Made by a program: the position numbers and the translations under genes. A stretch of 9,499 bases of DNA from NCBI GenBank assembly GCA_900763175.1, contig CAAFJI010000137.1:1-9499 (forward strand), written 5' to 3'. Of the stretch, positions 1 through 4,602 are shown piece after piece. Source of the stretch: Lachnospiraceae bacterium (lineage in GTDB: Bacteria; Bacillota; Clostridia; Lachnospirales; Lachnospiraceae). Each line of letters starts with the position of its first letter. The first letter of the stretch is position 1. The notes under the pieces were generated by a model that saw only the letters and a list, made by a program, of their open reading frames with translations, did no database searches and was not told the origin of the DNA.

Positions 1-23
1 ATGTAGAAACGGAGAGTAGGACT

Positions 24-1256
24 TTGGCTGAATATCGGCGGTTCATTGCTTATGTATATGAATATCGGAATGGGAAAAAGTCAGATAACTGTGGCTTTGT
101 GAAGGTGGAAGTACGAAATGGATTGTGTACAGTGGAGATACATCTTCAAGTGGCAGGGCTGATTTCAGAGGAAGAATGTAAGGTGTTTACTTTTTGGCGA
201 AAGGAAGGTCTTTTGCAGGGGATTTGGATTGGCTCCTGCAAGACAGAAAAGGATATGATAGAGGGAAAATTGGAAACAGAAGCACAAAGTGCAGGCGGTT
301 CCGGGATTCCTCTGGAAAAAATGGGTGGAATGATTTTCATTACCGCTTCCGGCGGATTCTATGGTACGCAGTGGGATGACCAGAGCATTCGACCGGAGAA
401 CTTTAAAGAGAGTACAGAGAAAAGAGAGCAAAATCAGATGGCTAAGTCTTATGGGCAGCGTGCGAAAGAAGAGGCAGAAAGACAGGAAAGGCTTAATATA
501 GAAACATTAAAAAAGATAGAGCCAGAACCAGAGCCGGAGCAGCAGGGAAAATTAGAGACGAGACCGGAGCTGGAGCAGCAGGGAAAGATAGAGCCAGAAC
601 CGGAGCCGGAGCAGCAGGGAAAATTAGAGACGAGACCGGAGCTGGAGCAGCAGGGAAAGATAGAGCCAGAACCGGAGCCGGAGCAGCAGGGAAAGATAGA
701 GCCAGAACCGGAGCCGGAGCAGCAAGGAAAATTAGAGACGAGACCGGAGCTGGAGCAGCGAGGAAAATTAGAGTCAGAACCGGAATTGGAGCCACAGGAA
801 AAATCAGAACCAGAACCAAATTCGAAACCGGAACAGCAGAAAAAAACAGGGACAATTGCAAATGTAGCGCAATCTGAGGAAATTCATATCCAGTCGGCTG
901 CCGCCAGCCAACTGAATCCTCTATCTTTCGGCCAGCCCTTCTGCCCGTTTACAGACGGTGATTTGTACCTGTGCTGGAAGATTGTCCCACAGGACCTGGT
1001 ACATTTTCCAAGAAGACAGTGTTCTCTTAGAAACAATCGCTTCCTCCAATATGGCTATTACAACTTCGGACATCTTCTTTTATGCCGCCGGGAAAATGGC
1101 GGGTATATACTAGGTGTGCCCGGCTGCTATGACCAGCAGGAACAATTCATGGCAGGAATGTTCGGTTTTTCCTGCTTCAAGGAAAGCAGTTGCATAGATG
1201 TGAGAAAAGGCCGGGGCGGTTACTGGTACAGGGTCATTGATCCGCCTGTCTGCTAG
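24..1256 (+). CDS. DUF6128-like protein with Glu/Pro-rich repeat linker
   Basis: This is a 410-residue protein of unknown function that resembles the DUF6128 family, which I know mainly from Lachnospiraceae. The conserved N-terminal part (about residues 1-120) has the pattern YRRFIAYVYEY, then GFVKVEVRNG, then GGSGIPLEKMGGMIFI. The conserved C-terminal part (about 305-390) contains the pattern PFTDGD, PQDLVHFPRR, LQYGYYNFGHLLL, LGVPGCYD and FMAGMFGF. A charged helical stretch (about 125-163) and a repetitive Glu/Pro/Gln linker (164-271) separate them. There is no signal peptide or membrane segment, so it is probably cytoplasmic. I chose the TTG at 24 because GGAGAG lies at 11-16, seven bases upstream, and the conserved region begins right after it. 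The frame stays open to the window edge, so an upstream start cannot be excluded. The family name comes from remembered motifs and the function is unknown. Confidence 0.75.
   Translation: MAEYRRFIAYVYEYRNGKKSDNCGFVKVEVRNGLCTVEIHLQVAGLISEEECKVFTFWRKEGLLQGIWIGSCKTEKDMIEGKLETEAQSAGGSGIPLEKMGGMIFITASGGFYGTQWDDQSIRPENFKESTEKREQNQMAKSYGQRAKEEAERQERLNIETLKKIEPEPEPEQQGKLETRPELEQQGKIEPEPEPEQQGKLETRPELEQQGKIEPEPEPEQQGKIEPEPEPEQQGKLETRPELEQRGKLESEPELEPQEKSEPEPNSKPEQQKKTGTIANVAQSEEIHIQSAAASQLNPLSFGQPFCPFTDGDLYLCWKIVPQDLVHFPRRQCSLRNNRFLQYGYYNFGHLLLCRRENGGYILGVPGCYDQQEQFMAGMFGFSCFKESSCIDVRKGRGGYWYRVIDPPVC
513..836 (+). repeat. In-frame 36-bp tandem repeats (Glu/Pro linker)
   Basis: Nine consecutive 12-codon units lie inside the first gene. 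Type A reads KIEPEPEPEQQG and type B reads KLETRPELEQQG. The order is A-B-A-B-A-A-B followed by two degenerate units (residues 248-259 and 260-271). The first seven units (513-764) are nearly identical at DNA level, and A-B pairs form a 72-bp higher-order repeat. Units are multiples of three, so copy-number change keeps the frame. The encoded segment is highly acidic, proline-rich and predicted to be an extended, disordered spacer between the two conserved halves. Confidence 0.95.
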
Positions 1257-1257
1257 A

Positions 1258-1363
1258 GCGTGCCCCCCAAAATCATTCCTGCAATCTGCACGCCCCATTT
1301 TGCGGGACTTTTGTCCCGAATTCGGTTTTCGCAGCCCGCTACGGCGCCCTCATCCGGGACAAA
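1258..1363. repeat. GC-rich intergenic block with competing palindromes
   Basis: This block directly follows the stop codon of the first gene. It contains GCGTGC (1258-1263) facing GCACGC (1288-1293), then a tight hairpin CGGGAC-TTTT-GTCCCG (1303-1318). A second copy of CGGGAC lies at 1355-1360, so GTCCCG can instead form the longer stem TTTGTCCCG (1310-1318) with CGGGACAAA (1355-1363), which is followed by TTTT. Either stem could end transcription of the first gene, but the T-tracts are short. The block could also be a dispersed intergenic repeat. No protein gene is seen here. Confidence 0.5.
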
Positions 1364-1364
1364 T

Positions 1365-1450
1365 TTTCCACAAACTGTAACGTACATCTTGCAGAAAGCA
1401 TTTTTCAAATACACCCTAAAAGGATTTGGAAATCTCAGTTTCTGTGGAAA
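1365..1450. repeat. Imperfect inverted repeat abutting the MATE promoter
   Basis: TTTCCACAAACTG at 1365-1377 is the inverse of CAGTTTCTGTGGAAA at 1436-1450, apart from two extra bases (CT) in the right arm. The arms are 58 bp apart, and the right arm ends exactly where the -35 hexamer begins. It may be a regulatory or structural site. The bound factor, if any, is unknown. Confidence 0.4.
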
Positions 1451-1479
1451 TTGACATTCCCACAAGAACTGCCTATAAT
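1451..1479 (+). promoter_or_regulatory. Perfect-consensus SigA promoter for the MATE gene
   Basis: TTGACA at 1451-1456 and TATAAT at 1474-1479 are separated by exactly 17 bases, and both hexamers match consensus. Transcription should start near 1486, giving a leader of about 68 nt before the ATG at 1554. It probably drives the MATE gene and the closely spaced tadA. Confidence 0.88.
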
Positions 1480-1485
1480 AAAAAT

Positions 1486-1518
1486 GTTGTCAGAAACAGA
1501 AGGAATGTCTCTGACAGC
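1486..1518 (+). other. Stem-loop at the 5' end of the MATE transcript
   Basis: GTTGTCAGA (1486-1494) can pair with TCTGACAGC (1510-1518) in nine pairs, one of them G-U, around a 15-nt loop. The stem begins at the predicted first transcribed base. The loop holds AGAAGG, which resembles a ribosome binding site but is badly placed for any start of the MATE gene. It could be a 5' mRNA-stabilising hairpin or a control element. It lacks a T-tract, so it is not a terminator. Confidence 0.4.
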
Positions 1519-1553
1519 AACGAAATGTGTTTTTGCGGATGAGAAATTTAACG

Positions 1554-2909
1554 ATGAAACAACGAGATTTGACCAAGGGCAGCATCACTGGAAATTTGAT
1601 GCTGTTTGCACTGCCGCTGATGGCCGGAAACCTTTTGCAGCAGTGCTACAATATTGCAGATACCCTGATCGTAGGCAGGTATCTGGGCGCAAATGCGCTG
1701 GCAGCAGTAGGTTCTTCCTATACTCTGATGACCTTTCTCACCTCCATTCTGATAGGAATGTGCATGGGAAGCGGAGCAGTATTTTCCATAAGATTTGGAC
1801 AGAAGGACCAGAAAAAATTAAAAGAAGGGATTCTCCATTCTTTTGGGTTGATCGCAGCGATGACGGTGGTGATCAACGTTTTGGTGTACGTATTTCTTCC
1901 GCTGATTTTGAAGATCCTTCAGGTTCCGGCGGAAGTAGTGCCTGATATGAGGACATACCTCGTGGTAATCTTTGCGGGAATCAGCGCAACGTTTTTGTAT
2001 AACTATTTTGCAGCGCTTCTTCGAGCAGTAGGAAATTCAGTGATACCACTTATCTTCCTTGCAATCTCTACTATCCTGAATATAGGATTGGATCTGCTGT
2101 TCGTTCTTAGTTTTGGCTGGGGAGTTGCAGGAACTGCGGGAGCCACAGTTCTGGCACAGTTTGTGGCTGGGATTGGAATCGCAATGTACACGCTGACATA
2201 TTTTCCGGAATTTCGTATTTCCAGAGAAGAGCTGCATTTCGACAAAAAAGTTTTGGCTGAAATTGCGCAGCTGTCCTTTCTTACCTGTCTGCAGCAGTCC
2301 ATTATGAACTTTGGAATCCTGATGGTACAGGGAAGGGTAAATAGTTTTGGAACAGCTGTAATGGCCGCTTTTGCAGCAGCCGTGAAAATTGATTCTTTCG
2401 CTTATATGCCGGTGCAGGATTTTGGAAATGCCTTTTCCACCTTTATTGCACAGAACTACGGGGCTGGCAGGGAAAAACGAATTTCCCAGGGAATCAAAAG
2501 TGCAGTTGCAGTGGCCTTTGCCTTTTGCCTGGTGATCAGTGCTGCAGTTTGTGCCTTTGCAGTGCCACTTATGGGCATTTTTGTGAAAGCCTCTGAGACA
2601 GAAATTATTTCCATCGGTGTGGGATATCTGCGGATAGAAGGAGCCTTTTATTTCGGAATCGGACTCCTTTTCCTTCTGTACGGCTATTACCGCGCAGTGA
2701 AGATGCCGGGAATGTCCGTGATCCTCACCATTCTTTCCCTTGGAACAAGAGTGGTGCTGGCGTATATATTGTCGGCAGTTCCTGCAATCGGAGTGACCGG
2801 AATCTGGGTGTCTGTCCCCATCGGCTGGGCCCTGGCTGACATCGTGGGAGTGGTTTACTACTGGAAAAAGATGAGAAACCGACAGACTGTGCAAATAAGC
2901 GGAAAGTAA
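1554..2909 (+). CDS. MATE-family multidrug/cation antiporter
   Basis: This is a 451-residue polytopic membrane protein of the multidrug and toxic compound extrusion family, expected to export organic cations or drugs in exchange for Na+ or H+. About 12 hydrophobic segments fill the chain. Family landmarks are the N-terminal DLTKGSI then LPLMAGNLLQQ and ADTLIVGRYLG (about residues 5-45), GSSYTLMTFL (53-62), LLRAVGNS (155-162), NIGLD (176-180) and QNYGAG (300-305) at the start of the second half. The ATG at 1554 fits homologues, which usually start a few residues before the DLTKG motif. GTG 1527 and ATG 1539 are alternative in-frame starts. The binding site is weak for all of them (GGATGAG at 1537-1543 for the chosen one). 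A consensus promoter lies upstream, and tadA follows 8 bp after the stop. Substrate specificity cannot be read from the sequence. Confidence 0.9.
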   Translation: MKQRDLTKGSITGNLMLFALPLMAGNLLQQCYNIADTLIVGRYLGANALAAVGSSYTLMTFLTSILIGMCMGSGAVFSIRFGQKDQKKLKEGILHSFGLIAAMTVVINVLVYVFLPLILKILQVPAEVVPDMRTYLVVIFAGISATFLYNYFAALLRAVGNSVIPLIFLAISTILNIGLDLLFVLSFGWGVAGTAGATVLAQFVAGIGIAMYTLTYFPEFRISREELHFDKKVLAEIAQLSFLTCLQQSIMNFGILMVQGRVNSFGTAVMAAFAAAVKIDSFAYMPVQDFGNAFSTFIAQNYGAGREKRISQGIKSAVAVAFAFCLVISAAVCAFAVPLMGIFVKASETEIISIGVGYLRIEGAFYFGIGLLFLLYGYYRAVKMPGMSVILTILSLGTRVVLAYILSAVPAIGVTGIWVSVPIGWALADIVGVVYYWKKMRNRQTVQISGK

Positions 2910-2917
2910 AGAGAAAA

Positions 2918-3430
2918 ATGATGTATACAGAACAGGAACGTTATATGAAGGAAGCCATCCGCCAGGCGAAAAAAGCCCGTGCATTGGAGGAGGTTCCCAT
3001 TGGCTGTGTGATTGTCTGTGACGGACAGATTATTGCCAGAGGCTACAATCGAAGAAATACAGACGAAAACACTCTTTCCCATGCGGAATTGAATGCCATC
3101 AAAAAGGCGAGCAAGAAGCTTGGGGATTGGCGCCTGGAGGGCTGCACCATGTATGTAACCCTGGAGCCCTGCCAGATGTGTGCAGGGGCCCTTATGCAGT
3201 CCAGAATCGACAAGGTTGTGATCGGAAGCATGAATCCCAAGGCAGGCTGCGCTGGTTCCGTGCTGAACCTTTTGGAGATGGATGGATTTAATCATAAAGT
3301 AGAAGTAGAGCGGGGCATTCTTCAGGAAGAGTGCTCCACCATGCTTTCAGATTTTTTCCGGGAGCTTCGGGAGAAGAAAAAAATGCTGAAAAAATCTCTG
3401 GCGGAACAGGTTGGAAATTCAGAAAAATAG
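2918..3430 (+). CDS. tadA: tRNA adenosine(34) deaminase TadA
   Basis: TadA is a cytoplasmic zinc enzyme that converts wobble adenosine 34 to inosine in tRNA-Arg(ACG), allowing one tRNA to read CGU, CGC and CGA. The 170-residue product shows the deaminase signature: HAE at residues 55-57 (zinc ligand His55, proton shuttle Glu57) and PCQMC at 84-88 (zinc ligands Cys85 and Cys88). EEVPIGCVIV (24-33) and RGYNRRN (41-47) are also typical. Length is normal, with a Lys-rich C-terminal tail (about 152-170). ATG occurs twice in a row (2918 and 2921), so the start may be one codon later. The site GGAAAG at 2901-2906 is modest. It sits 8 bp after the MATE stop and probably shares that transcript. The last codons contain the yqeY promoter. 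Confidence 0.95.
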   Translation: MMYTEQERYMKEAIRQAKKARALEEVPIGCVIVCDGQIIARGYNRRNTDENTLSHAELNAIKKASKKLGDWRLEGCTMYVTLEPCQMCAGALMQSRIDKVVIGSMNPKAGCAGSVLNLLEMDGFNHKVEVERGILQEECSTMLSDFFRELREKKKMLKKSLAEQVGNSEK

Positions 3431-3439
3431 TGGTATGAT
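3411..3439 (+). promoter_or_regulatory. SigA-type promoter for yqeY
   Basis: TTGGAA at 3411-3416 (4 of 6 matches) and TATGAT at 3434-3439 (5 of 6) have an ideal 17-bp spacer. The -35 lies inside the last codons of tadA and the -10 just after its stop. The predicted start near 3446 leaves a 33-nt leader, so yqeY can be expressed apart from tadA. Confidence 0.65.
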
Positions 3440-3461
3440 GAAAGCAACGTTGAGAAATAAT

Positions 3462-3469
3462 AGAGGAGG
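3462..3469 (+). promoter_or_regulatory. Ribosome binding site that decides the yqeY start
   Basis: AGAGGAGG ends directly against the ATG at 3470, which is too close for initiation. It is nine bases from the ATG at 3479, the normal distance, so 3479 is the better start. Confidence 0.8.
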
Positions 3470-3478
3470 ATGATTAGA

Positions 3479-3916
3479 ATGGAACTTGAGACATTAAGAA
3501 AAGACATGGTAGCAGCCATGAAAGCAAAGGATAAAGTGACAAAGGACGCAGTTTCTTCCCTGGTTTCCGCAGTAAAGAAGGTTGCCATTGATGAGGGATG
3601 CAGAGATGACATCAGCAGCGAGCTGGTAGACCGTGTTATCCTGAAGGAGCTGAAATCTGTAAAAGAGCAGATCGACACCTGCCCGGAATCCAGACAGGAC
3701 CTGAAAGATGAGTATCAGGCAAGATACGATGTCATTTCCAAATATGCACCGAAGCTGATGGATGCTTCTGAGATCAAGGCATATCTTCAGGAAAAGCATG
3801 GAGAGCTTATCGCATCTGGAAACAAAGGACAGATCATGAAGACTATCATGCCAGAGCTGAAAGGAAAAGCAGACGGCAAGGTGATCAACCAGGTTGTTGC
3901 AGAGCTTTGCAAATAA
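3479..3916 (+). CDS. yqeY: GatB/YqeY-domain protein
   Basis: This is a 145-residue small helical protein of the GatB/YqeY family, related to the tail domain of the GatB subunit of tRNA-dependent amidotransferases. That domain binds tRNA in GatB; the role of stand-alone YqeY proteins is not established. The sequence shows the family pattern: an N-terminal MELETLRKDMVAAMKAKDKV, a central QIDTCPESRQDLKDEYQ, then YAPKLMDASEI, and a C-terminal GQIMKTIMPELKGKADGKVINQVV. The length matches the usual size of about 147 residues, so it is not a broken gatB. The start is set by the binding site at 3462-3469; the ATG at 3470 would add three residues. It has its own promoter inside tadA and a strong terminator 115 bp after the stop, so it is probably monocistronic. 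Confidence 0.9.
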   Translation: MELETLRKDMVAAMKAKDKVTKDAVSSLVSAVKKVAIDEGCRDDISSELVDRVILKELKSVKEQIDTCPESRQDLKDEYQARYDVISKYAPKLMDASEIKAYLQEKHGELIASGNKGQIMKTIMPELKGKADGKVINQVVAELCK

Positions 3917-4031
3917 TTATTGCAAACAGATTATGGGAAATTCGCAGAGCGGGTTTTCAATGGTATTGCGGGCAGGCTGCCAGAGGATATTGCGCAAGCA
4001 CAGGCTTTGACAGCAACCTGCATAAATAAAG

Positions 4032-4079
4032 GGCACATTTCACAAAGGAAAGGAATCAAATTTGTGAAATGTGCCTTTT
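4032..4079 (+). terminator. Rho-independent terminator downstream of yqeY
   Basis: GGCACATTTCACAAA (4032-4046) pairs perfectly over 15 bp with TTTGTGAAATGTGCC (4061-4075). The loop is 14 nt and TTTT follows at 4076-4079. The T-tract is short but the stem is long. The 115 bp between the yqeY stop and this stem hold no recognisable gene. Confidence 0.8.
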
Positions 4080-4094
4080 GCCTGCCACTCAAAC

Positions 4095-4122
4095 AAAAAA
4101 AGAACGCCCTTATCGGACGTTC
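4095..4122 (-). terminator. Terminator of the SRP RNA gene
   Basis: Read on the minus strand, GAACGTCC (4122-4115) and GGGCGTTC (4109-4102) form an 8-bp stem with one G-U pair and a 5-nt loop, followed by seven Ts (4101-4095). It lies just beyond the predicted 3' end of the SRP RNA. On the plus strand an outer A-run (4096-4104) can also pair with TTCTTTTTT (4130-4138), so the element may work in both directions. Confidence 0.85.
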
Positions 4123-4138
4123 CAGAACATTCTTTTTT

Positions 4139-4400
4139 GCGCGCCGCACCTCGGAATGGTCCCACAGACGTTACCTTTACAGTTAACTCAGCCCAGGCAC
4201 CCTCACGGCACACAGGAGATTCTACTTAGTGCTGCTACATTCCTGTCCTGACACGGTTCATAGAGTCCTGTTGCGTAAGACCCAAACGTCAACGCCACTT
4301 ATAAAGGGCAGCTCCACAGGATACAAGCCTCAGATTGGCATCACCCCTGCTGTAGCGGATTGCAGGTACAGGGCACCGCTATCTCCCCGGCTGCGCAGTT
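4139..4400 (-). ncRNA. ffs: Signal recognition particle RNA, large Gram-positive type
   Basis: This is the RNA scaffold of the signal recognition particle, which binds Ffh and targets nascent membrane and secreted proteins to the translocon. On the minus strand the 5' part reads GCCGGGGAGATAGCGGTGCC, then CTGTACCTGCAATCCGCT, the Alu-domain loops of Bacillus-type scRNA. The middle has GGCGTTGACGTTTGGGTC. The S domain has GTCAGG, ACA-GGAA-TGT with the GGAA tetraloop at plus positions 4243-4240, and AGCAGCAC, the Ffh-binding helix 8. GTGCCGTGAGGGTGCCTGGG and GAGTTAACTG follow, as in B. subtilis scr. Length is about 262 nt, near the usual 265-270. The ends are estimated from the promoter and terminator and may be off by several bases. 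It points against all neighbouring genes. Confidence 0.93.
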
Positions 4401-4404
4401 CATA

Positions 4405-4433
4405 AGTATATCGGATTTTTCTTTGTTTGTCAA
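4405..4433 (-). promoter_or_regulatory. SigA promoter of the SRP RNA gene
   Basis: On the minus strand TTGACA (4433-4428) and TATACT (4410-4405) are spaced by 17 bases. The -35 is perfect and the -10 matches 5 of 6. Transcription should begin near 4400, fixing the 5' end of the RNA. Such strength suits an abundant housekeeping RNA. Confidence 0.88.
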
Positions 4434-4446
4434 GAATTTTTCCAAA

Positions 4447-4472
4447 TCTGGCTGGCTCTTCTGGCTGGCTCT
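4447..4472. repeat. Perfect 13-bp tandem duplication between divergent promoters
   Basis: TCTGGCTGGCTCT occurs twice without a gap (4447-4459 and 4460-4472). It sits upstream of both the SRP RNA promoter and the pfk promoter. It may be a paired binding site or a slippage duplication. Confidence 0.9.
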
Positions 4473-4478
4473 GAAAGG

Positions 4479-4496
4479 AACAAGAAATTCCTTGTT
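4479..4496. promoter_or_regulatory. Candidate operator palindrome at the pfk promoter
   Basis: AACAAGAAATTCCTTGTT is an 18-bp dyad with a single mismatched pair. It overlaps the proposed pfk -35 by two bases, a position where a bound protein would affect transcription. It does not match the cre or Rex consensus as I know them, so the regulator is unknown. Confidence 0.4.
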
Positions 4497-4523
4497 GTAT
4501 GAAAGTCTGAAATATTATATAAT
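4495..4523 (+). promoter_or_regulatory. Probable promoter of the pfk-dnaX-ybaB-recR cluster
   Basis: A perfect TATAAT lies at 4518-4523. Seventeen bases upstream is TTGTAT (4495-4500), which matches only three of six -35 positions. The predicted start near 4530 gives a leader of about 73 nt. The weak -35 with an adjoining palindrome suggests help or control by a regulator. Confidence 0.6.
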
Positions 4524-4555
4524 TAAATCCAAGCATTAAAAATGTGTGTGACGAC

Positions 4556-4573
4556 ATGATTTGGAGAAATCAT
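4556..4573 (+). other. Leader hairpin with GGAG loop before pfk
   Basis: ATGATTT (4556-4562) pairs perfectly with AAATCAT (4567-4573), leaving only GGAG in the loop, 29 nt before the pfk start codon. A GGA displayed in a loop together with a second GGA in the ribosome binding site (4593-4598) resembles CsrA targets. No csrA is in view, so this is only a structural observation with a possible meaning. Confidence 0.35.
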
Positions 4574-4602
4574 TTAACGAAAGCACAGAAATGGAGGGTA
4601 CT

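Noticed and set aside
493..861. A 122-codon minus-strand frame made of Ala/Pro/Leu repeats.
   Set aside because: It is the reverse reading of the Glu/Pro tandem repeat in the first gene; long open frames are expected opposite such repeats.
1364..1372. TTTTCCACA as part of a replication origin.
   Set aside because: Only one near-match DnaA box and one poor one are present, with no cluster, no AT-rich unwinding region and no dnaA or dnaN nearby.
1451..1945. A 164-codon + strand frame overlapping the start of the MATE gene, including an ATG at 1505 behind AGAAGG.
   Set aside because: The binding site is only one base from that ATG, the frame runs out of phase through MATE coding sequence, and the translation lacks family features.
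2037..2984. A 315-codon frame on the minus strand.
   Set aside because: It is antisense to the MATE transporter and the start of tadA, with a composition typical of a shadow frame.
3920..4186. An 88-codon + strand frame (TTG start) after yqeY.
   Set aside because: It has no ribosome binding site, runs through the yqeY terminator and the SRP terminator into the SRP RNA gene, and resembles no family I know. The first 115 bp could at most be a gene remnant.
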